DNA from: Magnetovibrio sp.
GTDB lineage: Bacteria > Pseudomonadota > Alphaproteobacteria > Rhodospirillales > Casp-alpha2
Assembly: GCA_002709525.1 (NCBI GenBank)
Contig: PARE01000012.1
Location: 67,453 to 106,325, forward strand
Direction of reading: 5' to 3'
DNA: 38,873 nucleotides
The translations under genes were made by a program, and so were the position numbers. Positions 1 to 9,347 of the stretch are shown here, in pieces. Position 1 is the stretch's first letter. Each line of letters opens with the position of its first letter. The notes under the pieces were generated by a model that did no database searches, had not been told where the DNA came from, and saw only the letters and a list, made by a program, of their open reading frames with translations.

Positions 1-545
1 TCAGCTATCGGCATAACGGCCGTGGGCAGCGTCAAATCAGGTGATCTGGGAACCTCGTAAGGCGCGTTAACCCCGGTGAAGCCCTTGAGCCGATCCTCAC
101 GGGCGGCGACGTAACGTCCTCGCGTGTCACGAGCCTCACAGTCGGTGGAGGATATATCTAGGTAAATCTCATGAAAGTGCTTGCGAGACGTCTCGCGCGC
201 CGCCGCCCGGTCTGCGGCATAGGGTGAGATGAACCCCGTAATCACCACCAGGCCGGCGCGGGCCATGATCGCGGCCAACTCGCTGGCACGGCGAATATTC
301 TCTCGGCGGTCGTCTCGGGAATAGCCCAAGTCCTTGTTCAACCCTTGACGAAGTCGTGAACTGTCGAGTGCGTAGGCTTCAAATCCGGCCTCGAAGAGGC
401 GGCCTTCCAGTCCACGAACCAGCGTTGATTTACCGGATGCGGGCAGGCCCGTGAACCACAGGATGCCGCCCTTGTGCCCCTGACGGGCCCAGCGTTCCGA
501 CAGTGGGACCTGATGATCAATTCGGGTGACATTGGTAGACTTCAT
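1..545 (-). CDS. cysC: Adenylyl-sulfate (APS) kinase, C-terminus truncated by window edge
   Basis: Not in the ORF track because it runs off the edge. Reverse-strand translation MKSTNVTRIDHQVPLSERWARQGHKGGILWFTGLPASGKSTLVRGLEG...LRQGLNKDLGYSRDDRRENIRRASELAAIMARAGLVVITGFISPYAADR: P-loop GLPASGKST plus APS-kinase signatures GLNKDLGYSxxDRxENIRR and FISPYxADR. Confidence 0.9.
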   Translation of the reverse strand, partial: MKSTNVTRIDHQVPLSERWARQGHKGGILWFTGLPASGKSTLVRGLEGRLFEAGFEAYALDSSRLRQGLNKDLGYSRDDRRENIRRASELAAIMARAGLVVITGFISPYAADRAAARETSRKHFHEIYLDISSTDCEARDTRGRYVAAREDRLKGFTGVNAPYEVPRSPDLTLPTAVMPIA

Positions 546-690
546 TCCCAGAGATGTAGAAGAATTACGGTCTGATTGTCCATGGTATTCCGCACTTTAT
601 ATGAAATGAGACCGGTTGACCATTTGTACGGTTGCGTTGATGTTTACGCTATTTGAGTGGTGGTAACACCCGAACGATAAGGAGGGACGT

Positions 691-1461
691 ATGAGCGTGA
701 CGCAGTTGCAATCGAAAATTAGCGAAGCGGAGTGGCAAACCCGGGTCGACTTGGCGGCGCTTTACCGATTGATCCATTACTACGGCTGGTCAGATCTATT
801 TGGAACCCATATTTCGGCGCGCGTTCCCGATCAGCCGGATACCTTCTTGCTCAATCCCTATGGCTTCCTCTTCGAAGAGATTACCGCCTCCTGTCTTGTG
901 AAGGTGGATGAGGACGGCAACGAATTGGACAAGTCGGACAACGGTATCAACCCCGCCGGTTTTACCATCCACAGTGCCGTCCATGCGGCGAGGTCGGATA
1001 TCAATTTCGTCATACATACCCACACGGCCGCTGGCACTGGCGTCGCTGTCCAGCGCCACGGTATTCTGCCCCTGACACAGCACTCTCTGGTCGTTATAGC
1101 GCAGACCGGCTATCACGATTACGAAGGAATCGCGACGGACCTGGACGAGCGCGAACGACTGGCTCGCGATCTTGATGACAAACGGGTGTTGGTCTTGCGC
1201 AACCATGGATTGTTGACGGTCGGTGCGACTGCGGGCGAGGCGTTCATGTGGATGTACCGGGCGGAACGGGCTTGCCGCATGCAGCTTGCCCATCAGCAAT
1301 CCGGTGCCGAAGTAATAGAGATTCCGGACGAGGTGCAGCGCATGACGATAGAGCGTAACATTTTCAACAATTCCGAAAAGGGCTTTCGGACTATCGGCGA
1401 AGTGGAATGGCCTGGCCTAATCCGGCAGATGGACCGTGTGGACTCATCTTATAAAAACTAA
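691..1461 (+). CDS. Class II aldolase/adducin family protein
   Basis: 256-aa ORF with IHTHTAAGTGVAVQ and LRNHGLLTVGATAGEAF class II aldolase motifs; AAGGAGGG RBS-like sequence upstream. Confidence 0.9.
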   Translation: MSVTQLQSKISEAEWQTRVDLAALYRLIHYYGWSDLFGTHISARVPDQPDTFLLNPYGFLFEEITASCLVKVDEDGNELDKSDNGINPAGFTIHSAVHAARSDINFVIHTHTAAGTGVAVQRHGILPLTQHSLVVIAQTGYHDYEGIATDLDERERLARDLDDKRVLVLRNHGLLTVGATAGEAFMWMYRAERACRMQLAHQQSGAEVIEIPDEVQRMTIERNIFNNSEKGFRTIGEVEWPGLIRQMDRVDSSYKN

Positions 1462-1695
1462 ACGTTTCGGGGGTTTGGGTCACATAGACGACTATACAAG
1501 CATGCGAGTGCTTGGATGACGGCACGTCACTGGGCCAGGAGGTGAGTGATAATCCCTGAACGCCAACTACGGGCGTGCTATAGCGCCCACACCTGTCAGA
1601 GTAACAAAGCGCCTGTCTCTGTCTTAAACGCAGTTATTTCTATTTCAAATGAGAAATCAAGCGCCGCGAGATGCGAAACTGCGCAGACGACAATG

Positions 1696-2214
1696 TCAAA
1701 GCGGATAGACCAGCAAGATGTCAACACGGCGGGACTCCAGGACCACCCGGCGGTCCTTGAATAATGGCTTACCGCTCACAAATGTGATCACGTCCACATA
1801 CTTCCCCGTGGCGTAGATTTCCATGCGACCGTCCTGCATGGTTCGAGTAATATTGAAGTTCGATCTGGCGTTTATGATGCCGTCATCGCTTTGAGATAGC
1901 TTTGGTCGGCCCGTAATGTGGCTGTTGGTGTGCGGCTCAAAGATGTTCGCAGTTCTTAGCGCCAAAATTCGGTCGACCATCATGCCGCGGCCGTCGCAGA
2001 ATAGGATACCTAATGGAAGGTTCTGATCGTAGCTCTCTCGCGGTATGATCTGGTAAATGCCGTCCTCGGTAAAGAAGTCGGGCCAGCGGTCCAATTCAAA
2101 GTCATCGAGGGCGTGGGCATAGTCGGTCAGAAGATCTTCGACTTGTTGGCGAATGAGCGTGTCGGTTATCGGGGTGGCGTTCGAATTGGCGACGTCAGCA
2201 GGGAAGATACTCAT
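1696..2214 (-). CDS. Aromatic-ring-hydroxylating dioxygenase beta subunit
   Basis: SnoaL/NTF2-like beta-subunit sequence (DYAHALDDFELDRWPDFFTEDGIYQI...RSNFNITRTMQDG); immediately downstream of the alpha subunit. Start taken at internal MSIFPADV. Confidence 0.88.
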   Translation of the reverse strand: MSIFPADVANSNATPITDTLIRQQVEDLLTDYAHALDDFELDRWPDFFTEDGIYQIIPRESYDQNLPLGILFCDGRGMMVDRILALRTANIFEPHTNSHITGRPKLSQSDDGIINARSNFNITRTMQDGRMEIYATGKYVDVITFVSGKPLFKDRRVVLESRRVDILLVYPL

Positions 2215-2224
2215 GATTCTATCG

Positions 2225-3502
2225 TCACCGGAATCCCATGATTCCGCAATAGCCCTCCCAAAAACCGCGGATGGCGGCCTCTGTGGCACGAGAGTTTTCG
2301 GAACTTTCTGCATCACGACCGCCCATCTCAAGGAACGCTTCTCGGTCAGCGCTCATGTGGGTGCCGCGCTGCACGAATTCGTTGATGCATCCGTCTTCCA
2401 GGCTTACCAGCCCCGCAGTACCCGTCAAGTTCCCTTGAACGACGCGCATACGGGTCTGTTCATCTGTATCGTCTTCGTAACCTAGATAGATCCAGAACAA
2501 TTCCGTTTCATCGACGCCGCGGGGCACGAAGAACCGCACGCACAACGAATTCAGCGTGTAATGGAGGGTTAGGTTTGGGAAGACTGTCTGAATGCAATGT
2601 GTGATGCCGTCAGGAAATTCGTCCCAGGATTTTAGAAGCTCTGGGCCGGACAACTTGGATCCGTATTGAGCGGCATGGACACCTGCCTTGTCGTACTCGT
2701 CCGATTCGTCCAATTCGTGGCGTTTTGCATAGGAAATGTGATGCCACTTGTCGTCGCCCATAATAATGCCACCGTCCATATCCATGCGGTTCACCTTGAA
2801 GGTCACATAGAACGTGTGCAGCAATGTCGCATGATAAGAGTCGCGGACGTTTTCAGCATAGAGCTTCCAGTTATTGTGGATGATCTGGCTATGCACGCCC
2901 AAGGGCTTAAGCGGCCGGTCAAAATTACGCTTGACCATCCAGCTGAGTTTCTCACCGAGATATTCCTCCATGGACGGCATGTCGTCGGCGAATGAGCCAA
3001 ACACCAGGCCGCAATATATCTCCACATTAATCCGCTGCATGCGGTGTTTGGCCGGGTCGAAGTCATCGGGCATACCACCTTTCCCTTTAATGCCGTTGCG
3101 GAAAGCGATGCCCTTTAACTGACCGCGAAGATCATATGTCCACGAATGGTATACGCAGGTCATCCCGTTCTTAGCCTTGTTGCCGCGTTCTTGGAGGCAC
3201 ACGAGAGCCCCCTTATGCGCGCAACGATTAACTAGCGCATTTATGTCGCCGTTTTCGTCGCGGATCACGACGATGGGCGTTTCGCCGATGAAGGTGGTTT
3301 TGAAGTCACCAGGGTTCGATATATCGATCTCTAGGCACAGATAGTTCCAGACCTTGCCGCGGAAGATACGCTGTTGCTCCAGGTCGTAAATATCTGGATC
3401 GGAAAAGAGCCGGAATGGCACTCGGGTCACCCCCGGTTCCGGCCAGGAAAAGGGCTCGCTCAGCTCGTTCGCATGAGTCAATACCATGTTGTTCTCCTGC
3501 AC
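2225..3502 (-). CDS. Aromatic-ring-hydroxylating (Rieske) dioxygenase alpha subunit
   Basis: Rieske motif CAHKG...CVYHSW, catalytic-domain Fe ligand region NVRDSYHATLLH; 425 aa. Confidence 0.93.
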   Translation of the reverse strand: MQENNMVLTHANELSEPFSWPEPGVTRVPFRLFSDPDIYDLEQQRIFRGKVWNYLCLEIDISNPGDFKTTFIGETPIVVIRDENGDINALVNRCAHKGALVCLQERGNKAKNGMTCVYHSWTYDLRGQLKGIAFRNGIKGKGGMPDDFDPAKHRMQRINVEIYCGLVFGSFADDMPSMEEYLGEKLSWMVKRNFDRPLKPLGVHSQIIHNNWKLYAENVRDSYHATLLHTFYVTFKVNRMDMDGGIIMGDDKWHHISYAKRHELDESDEYDKAGVHAAQYGSKLSGPELLKSWDEFPDGITHCIQTVFPNLTLHYTLNSLCVRFFVPRGVDETELFWIYLGYEDDTDEQTRMRVVQGNLTGTAGLVSLEDGCINEFVQRGTHMSADREAFLEMGGRDAESSENSRATEAAIRGFWEGYCGIMGFR

Positions 3503-3902
3503 AGAGTTTCCAGCTCCCTCAAGTGTCTAAAGACGTGTCTGCCAAGGCAAGTCTCGAACGCTTCATTTTCATTTGGTAGGAGTGCCCCGTTGGAGCAGAG
3601 GAGAGCACTCCGTGGCGCGATTTCCTTGGCGATTCTCCTATGTATTGACCGGGGCTATAAGGACTAGGCGATTTGCAAAAATCGAGAAAAATCTGTTGGA
3701 AATGTCGGGCTGGTTGAAAGTGGATTTGTGGCAAACGATTAATGGGTTAGTGGACAGAATAGTCGCCAACGGTCCAATTGAGCAGGGCGTTTAAATCACT
3801 TTGTCATTTGTATGCCTAATTCCACCCATTCTTTAGATAGACCTCAGCGTTTAATTGGATTTGTTCATTCCAAATACAGATCAGGCCCCAGTTGATGCCT
3901 GT

Positions 3903-4505
3903 CTAATAGATTGGTGCGGTCAACTTCATTGCGGGGCGATTGCTAATCCTTTCATACCAGTCGGCCAATAGCGGGCGCCCGTCGCGCCAATTGTCGCTCG
4001 GGTGGCGCCAGTCCGCATACCCTAGAGCAGAGATTGTTGTGATGATTCCTAAATTGATTGTATCGCCAAAATCTGCAGCGGCCTCATTCAGTGCGTCGTA
4101 AGTGGCCATGGCGATTTTTGCATCTTTCTCTTTGACGGTCGACACTTGGTGACTCTCATCGCGGCGACCCTCATGCGTCCGAAAGTAAAGTGTGTCCATC
4201 AGCACAGACGCGGTACCTTCAAGTTGAATGGCTTTGTCTCGTTCTTCCGGCTGGGGAGGCGTGAGCTTATTTCCGGATAGATCGTCAAGATACCGGCAGA
4301 TCAATAGGCTCTCAACGATGAAAGCACCGGTATTTGTAATCAACGCAGGCACTTTCCCCCCTGGGCCATTGGCGAACAGGACGGCATCGTTTTCAGCCCG
4401 GGGTGTAAGGTCTTCTTCTTCAACCTCGTCCTGGAGACCGGCCTCATGCAGTACCAAGCGTGGTCGCCGCGCATAAGGAGAGTTTTGTGAGAAATATAAT
4501 TTCAT
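3903..4505 (-). CDS. Glutathione S-transferase family protein
   Basis: N-terminal thioredoxin-like domain MKLYFSQNSPYARRPRLVLHEAGL...VPALITNTGAFIVESLLICRYLDD; start at internal MKLYF. Confidence 0.88.
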   Translation of the reverse strand: MKLYFSQNSPYARRPRLVLHEAGLQDEVEEEDLTPRAENDAVLFANGPGGKVPALITNTGAFIVESLLICRYLDDLSGNKLTPPQPEERDKAIQLEGTASVLMDTLYFRTHEGRRDESHQVSTVKEKDAKIAMATYDALNEAAADFGDTINLGIITTISALGYADWRHPSDNWRDGRPLLADWYERISNRPAMKLTAPIY

Positions 4506-4748
4506 GGTCACACTCCGTTCTGAATACGAATTAGATCTTATAGCCATCTCTTAGTATGTTTGGTCTGGCTATTGCGTGGCTATTCACCTCATTCATTGCA
4601 ATCTATCAACGGATAATAGCTTTGAATTTCATTTTCTAAAACACGATACATATTCACAACTTGTTACGCACTTTGGAGGGTACAAGGATCTTCAGCGACA
4701 CTAGCGAATGGTAACTATAAATCGGGGGTGCCGCTTCGAGAGGAGCAC

Positions 4749-5456
4749 CTAACATAGACCGACGACTGGGATACATGCGCCGTGGACGGCACTGGAATCT
4801 TCCGAACAAAGAAAAAGGATGACGTTAGCGAGTTTCTCCGGCGATACCCAATCATTAGGGTCGGCCGCGGGCAGTGCGCGACGGTTCTCAGGCGTGTCGA
4901 TGATGCTTGGCATAACGCAATTGACGTTCACGCCGTTGCCGCGGAGCTCTGAGGACATTGTTTCTGTGAGTCGGAGTACGGCACTTTTAGCAGCAATATA
5001 CGCACCCATGTTGGCTATACCTTCACGCGCTGCATTTGCCCCAATGGTAACAATTTTTCCAGAACTGTTCTCGATCATCGTTGGGACGACCGCCGCTATA
5101 GAATTTAAAAGGGTGCGGGCGTTGAGGTCCATCATCAAGTCCCATTTATCGCTCGGGAGCGAATGAACGCTTTCTCCCATATGGAAGCCGCCAGCGATTG
5201 CCGCGAGGATGTCTATCCGGCCAAAACTGACCTTGGCCTCGACGACGGCGGCTTCAATCTCGTCAGGCGCCAGCAAGTTGAGCGGGCATTTGATCCTTTG
5301 CCCTTCATCACCGGGATAGGCTGCATCGAGTGCGTCTGCATTTAGATCGACAAGGACAAGGTTTGCTCCGGCCCTATCGAACGCATTAGCCGTTGCACGC
5401 CCTAAATTACCTGCGGCACCGGTAATCATTACCGTCTTTCCTTTGAAACTTGGCAT
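4749..5456 (-). CDS. SDR family NAD(P)-dependent oxidoreductase
   Basis: TGAAGNLGRATA cofactor motif, IAGGF, catalytic YIAAK, NVNCVMPSIIDTP. Confidence 0.92.
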   Translation of the reverse strand: MPSFKGKTVMITGAAGNLGRATANAFDRAGANLVLVDLNADALDAAYPGDEGQRIKCPLNLLAPDEIEAAVVEAKVSFGRIDILAAIAGGFHMGESVHSLPSDKWDLMMDLNARTLLNSIAAVVPTMIENSSGKIVTIGANAAREGIANMGAYIAAKSAVLRLTETMSSELRGNGVNVNCVMPSIIDTPENRRALPAADPNDWVSPEKLANVILFLCSEDSSAVHGACIPVVGLC

Positions 5457-5705
5457 TTTTTATTCCCCCGGTGCAGGCAGGGCCAGTGACACTGCGACGA
5501 CACTAACTTTGAATAATAGCTGACGGAGCCTCACTCTCTAAACGTTCAAAGTAATAATCCTTTGATAACGTTCATAATCGGTCTCGTCTCAGCGAACGGA
5601 TAAATTATTCTTCATAACATTTGCGACCATCATAAAATTAGAATCCTATATGAATAACTGACCTTGCGAAGGCTAATCGCATTGCGATTAACATAGTCCC
5701 TCCGA

Positions 5706-6287
5706 TCATTCCCAGTCATTCTCTTTCAAATTGTAAATGCTAGCGTTGTATTTTAGTTCTGCCGACGAACCGACAGAGAAGAATGGCTCTTTATGGAGTT
5801 CAATCGTATGCTCTCCTTGAATCACTTCGGTCATGTCAAAGTTTTTGTTGTTGTGTTCAAGAATCTTTTTGAATTTAGGCTTCGTCTGAAAAGCATGGAT
5901 GATCAAACAGCAGGAGGCGCCTCCCGAGTGCTCCCTTAACACAACGTAATCATCCGAGAGTTTCTTGGAGTTGAAGCCTTCCAGAAACATAATGCTACTA
6001 GATTTGAGAGTCTGTGCATGAAGCAACTTGCCTGTCTTTACCGTTCTCACAACCAGTAATTCATCACTATACCAGGCTGCCTCATAATTGCGGTTTTGTG
6101 GCAAATCCTCGAAGGGTAATGTTTGAGGTGTGATTACGTCAAAGCGGAGTCCATTGCTAATCTTCGTCGTTACCAACAACGTACGAACTACATTATAGTC
6201 TAAATATTCAGCGGATGGCTCAGAAAATACGTGAGAGGGTTGGCTCAGTGACAATACGAAAAGGCTTAAACAAAATAATTTTTTCAT
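5706..6287 (-). CDS. Hypothetical exported protein
   Basis: 193-aa ORF with clear signal peptide MKKLFCLSLFVLSLSQPSHVFSEP; no family recognised. Confidence 0.7.
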   Translation of the reverse strand: MKKLFCLSLFVLSLSQPSHVFSEPSAEYLDYNVVRTLLVTTKISNGLRFDVITPQTLPFEDLPQNRNYEAAWYSDELLVVRTVKTGKLLHAQTLKSSSIMFLEGFNSKKLSDDYVVLREHSGGASCCLIIHAFQTKPKFKKILEHNNKNFDMTEVIQGEHTIELHKEPFFSVGSSAELKYNASIYNLKENDWE

Positions 6288-6339
6288 GGTCTCAGATCTT
6301 ATAACGAGCGCCTAACAGGTCTAATTCTGAAAAGATAAT

Positions 6340-6358
6340 GGCGGACACAGTGTCCGCC
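6340..6358. promoter_or_regulatory. Perfect inverted repeat GGCGGACAC-A-GTGTCCGCC, possible operator
   Basis: 9-bp arms with 1-nt centre, about 53 bp upstream of the 6287 start codon. Confidence 0.4.
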
Positions 6359-6831
6359 GATAGGCAATATAAAACGGATGTTTCAGACGGTTATATGCTT
6401 TTGATGACAATTCTAACTATACTTTGAACAAACGTCAGTCCCTAATTTTGTGTGTTTCGCACGACAACCAATTTATATGGCTTGCAATTAATAAGGCGCG
6501 CTCAAACCTACATTCCGATCTTCGCCAGTGCCGCTAGAATCAGTGACGCTACAAGAAGGCCAACTGGAAGTGGAAGCTGATGAATCTGAGAGAGAGAACG
6601 ATGTCATCTGTCCAAAAAATATTGAAAGCGGCTTTAATTGCGTTTGTCGGAGCCATTGCTGCTTTGGGTATCGCGACGGGTATTTTCTTGGTTCGCACGA
6701 GAGAGCAACAAATGACACATAGTGCCATGAGCATTTATGGGTTCATTTTTACAAGTTGCCTCAGTAAAACAAAGCCGTTGACGTAAAACATTCTGAGGAT
6801 TGCCAGGGCAATCTTGCATTGCGGTTTCTCG

Positions 6832-7650
6832 TCAAGTTCGCTTCGGCAAGAACTCCAAATTCCGGGTCCGGCCATCGGTATGGATAGCAATGTAACCCAT
6901 GGCGTCCAGCGCATTGATGATGCCTTGGTTTCGCTCGCGCTCCAGTACACCGTCAACCTCGACCCAGATGGATTGGACTTGGCCTTTAGCTAGAAGATTG
7001 GCCGCACCCTCAAGAATTTCCTTTTCGGTACTATCTACATCCAATTTTATATGTGTTGGCAGAGGCGGGTCATAAAGAGAGATGAAAGTATCGATGTTGA
7101 AGCCTAATGTGGGGTGAGCAATCTTAATATTGATCTGTTCGTCCCAGCTGTGGGTGTCGCGCTCAAAGGCGTGCATCGAGCTGCCAGAAATATTGCCAGC
7201 CATGTTTAGTTTGCCGAGCCGGGTCTGATTATCGAAAGCCAGGCAATAGGCATCGACGCGGTCCAAGAGTCCGTTGATTTCGAGGTTTTTCATCAGCGTG
7301 AAGTAGGTCGATGACGCGGGTTCAAACGCTAAGGTCCGGTGGCGGGCTAGGCCGGCGTACATGGTATAGATGCCGACGTTGGCGCCAATATCCCAGAACA
7401 CTGTGTCGACTGGCATTTTGTCGATCCATTCCAACGTGTCGGGTTCGTGAGTCATGTAGACCGGCGGATACATGGCGGTTTCGCGCGAATTACAATACAT
7501 GGATAGCTCACCGTGCGGTGTCTGAACTGGAATTTTATCAATTAGGTATTGCGCCGCCGTCGCCCGGCACGACGTGCGCCGGACCTGGTTCAGCGGTGCG
7601 GAAATGGTGCGGCCGAGGCCTGCGATTAGACGCGCAACGGTCTTGCTCAT
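6832..7650 (-). CDS. FkbM family methyltransferase
   Basis: SAM-binding DTVFWDIGANVGIYTMYAG, IKLDVDSTEKEILEGA and IWVEVDG motifs of the FkbM family. Confidence 0.9.
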   Translation of the reverse strand: MSKTVARLIAGLGRTISAPLNQVRRTSCRATAAQYLIDKIPVQTPHGELSMYCNSRETAMYPPVYMTHEPDTLEWIDKMPVDTVFWDIGANVGIYTMYAGLARHRTLAFEPASSTYFTLMKNLEINGLLDRVDAYCLAFDNQTRLGKLNMAGNISGSSMHAFERDTHSWDEQINIKIAHPTLGFNIDTFISLYDPPLPTHIKLDVDSTEKEILEGAANLLAKGQVQSIWVEVDGVLERERNQGIINALDAMGYIAIHTDGRTRNLEFLPKRT

Positions 7651-8597
7651 GGTTGGGCTCTGCGTTGTTCGATGGTATCCTCAACGATCGCGATGAAGCG
7701 CTCAAACAGTTCTTGGTTCTGAGCGACACCCGATAAATGCAGGACCTTGACACTCTCCAGGTCGCCACCGTCATATTCATGGTTGAGGACGCTGTTGTAA
7801 ATGTGGTTTGGGATGGTGCGGATTTTGACGGGCGTGCCGTTGAAATCAACTGTGCCGACGCCCCAAGAGTCCAAAACGTTATCTTCAGTGCCGCGCACCC
7901 GCTCCTCAACCATCCGGCTGAGCGATGCGATTACGCGAAGCTTTTCCGTGGTGGTCGCTAGCGACTTGTACCATTCATCGAGAAAAGCTGTGCGCGCTAC
8001 CACATCGGCTCCAAAGCCCATAATGCCGTCGCTCAAGGCATGGCAGCGGTTGGGTTCCCAAAGTTGTTTTTCGGGCTCCAGGCTCGGCATGATGACGTCG
8101 GGCGCACCCTCGTAGACAACGTCCAGATCCTCGACCAGATAGGCGTCGGCATCCAAAAAGAAAAATGGACGTTCGCCGACGCGCCGGGCACAATCGCCAA
8201 GGGCGTAGCATTTGTGCAGCAACAGGTTTTCATAACGCATTGCGCGATCAAGAATGGCGCGAGCGGGGCGTGAGCCCGGGAATTTTTTAAGAAAAAACTT
8301 GTTGAAGCGACGCTTTAAACTGACCCTTTCGCGGGAATTAAAAGCCCTCGCCAGTTCATTAAGTCCGTCGGCACCCAATGGATCAAGCAATTCCATCGTA
8401 TCGGAAACCCTATCGCTCCAGCTGACGACATCGACGCCGGACTGAAAAGTTGAGTTGCTGGGTCGGCCGTTTTCATCGCCCCAGTCGTAGACCAAAACGT
8501 CGGCATTAGGATAAAGGCGTCGCAGCAACTCAATGTTTTTGCGGATCAAGAAGTGATAATCATGCGTTCCGAAGTATATAAAAAGAAGGTTATCCAT
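7647..8597 (-). CDS. Glycosyltransferase-like (nucleotide-diphospho-sugar transferase fold) protein
   Basis: PFFFLDADAYLVEDLD DxD-like motif, YxNADVLVYDWG N-terminal region; ATGA overlap with the FkbM start at 7647-7650. Start at internal MDNLLFIYFG. Confidence 0.65.
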   Translation of the reverse strand: MDNLLFIYFGTHDYHFLIRKNIELLRRLYPNADVLVYDWGDENGRPSNSTFQSGVDVVSWSDRVSDTMELLDPLGADGLNELARAFNSRERVSLKRRFNKFFLKKFPGSRPARAILDRAMRYENLLLHKCYALGDCARRVGERPFFFLDADAYLVEDLDVVYEGAPDVIMPSLEPEKQLWEPNRCHALSDGIMGFGADVVARTAFLDEWYKSLATTTEKLRVIASLSRMVEERVRGTEDNVLDSWGVGTVDFNGTPVKIRTIPNHIYNSVLNHEYDGGDLESVKVLHLSGVAQNQELFERFIAIVEDTIEQRRAQP

Positions 8598-8877
8598 CTT
8601 TACGCTTTCTAAAAATCGCTTTGGAATAAGAGAGGATGATTTGTTTGAGTGAGGGCAAGACTTCTTCTCTCTGTGCGAGTGCACCAGCGTTCACTTCTGC
8701 GTATCGAAGCAATGTCGTGGTGGTGGTAATATCTCTCCTTGCGCCGCTGAGGTACCCATAAGCAGAATCCCAGATATTCTGTATCGACTTACAAAAATTA
8801 CGAATAACATCGTTTCTAATTTCACCCTCAAAGAAAGTGAAGGCAGAGTGTAAAAAGCCGTAACTCTCTCTTAGAAA
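8590..8877 (-). pseudogene. 5'-truncated ORF remnant (95 codons, no ATG start)
   Basis: Manual reverse-strand translation: FLRESYGFLHSAFTFFEGEIRNDVIRNFCKSIQNIWDSAYGYLSGARRDITTTTTLLRYAEVNAGALAQREEVLPSLKQIILSYSKAIFRKRKDG*, in-frame TGA at 8878-8880, no in-frame Met; stop overlaps the next gene's start (ATGGATAA). Not in the supplied track. Confidence 0.5.
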
Positions 8878-8922
8878 TCAGAATTTCTGACCTACGGTTA
8901 CTCGCTGTAATAAAGAGAAAGT

Positions 8923-9012
8923 TGGCGGACAGGGTGGGATTCGAACCCACGAAGGGCGTTAACCCTTACTCCCTTAGCAGGGGAGCGCCTTCAGCCACTC
9001 GGCCACCTGTCC
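8923..9012 (-). tRNA. tRNA-Ser(GCT)
   Basis: Reverse complement GGACAGGTGGCCGAGTGGCTGAAGGCGCTCCCCTGCTAAGGGAGTAAGGGTTAACGCCCTTCGTGGGTTCGAATCCCACCCTGTCCGCCA: acceptor stem GGACAGG/CCTGTCC, anticodon loop CTGCTAA, long variable arm, TTCGAAT T-loop, encoded CCA. Confidence 0.97.
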
Positions 9013-9016
9013 GTCC
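8973..9016. repeat. Left copy of 44-bp direct repeat (tRNA-Ser 5' half)
   Basis: CTTAGCAGGGGAGCGCCTTCAGCCACTCGGCCACCTGTCCGTCC; matches 11223-11266 at 43/44 positions. Confidence 0.95.
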
Positions 9017-9084
9017 TATGTAACCCACTGTAGAACCTAGTTATTCGTGTCGAGTGCTTTGTCGAGAGAAAAGAACAGACACTG

Positions 9085-9108
9085 AACTGGGTCACTAACT
9101 GGGTCACT
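9085..9108. repeat. Tandem direct repeat AACTGGGTCACT x2
   Basis: Two perfect adjacent 12-bp copies, 9085-9096 and 9097-9108. Confidence 0.9.
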
Positions 9109-9347
9109 AAAACCTTAAAGCCTATTTCACCTACCTAGTTGGCCGCGCCCAGCGTCTCGACTTTCTGTCGATCTTCTTATATGGCCGAGCGGTAGCTGAC
9201 AAGAACACTTCCTTGGTTTTTCTGCCCAGCTACTAGCCGCCTACCCATCTCAGTGAATGAGGTGAAAGGGTCGGATTATGGCCGGACTGGATATATTAGC
9301 GGATCACTATAAGATCTCGTTGTTATTTAAAATGAGGGCAGGCGACT

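Noticed and set aside
796-1299. 167-aa minus-strand ORF opposite the class II aldolase
   Set aside because: Shadow ORF; the plus strand has clear family motifs and this frame has none.
6580-6786. 68-aa plus-strand ORF with a hydrophobic segment (MSSVQKILKAALIAFVGAIAALGIATGIFLV)
   Set aside because: Both strands give hydrophobic frames here and a minus-strand membrane-protein remnant is an equally good explanation; not enough support to call a gene.
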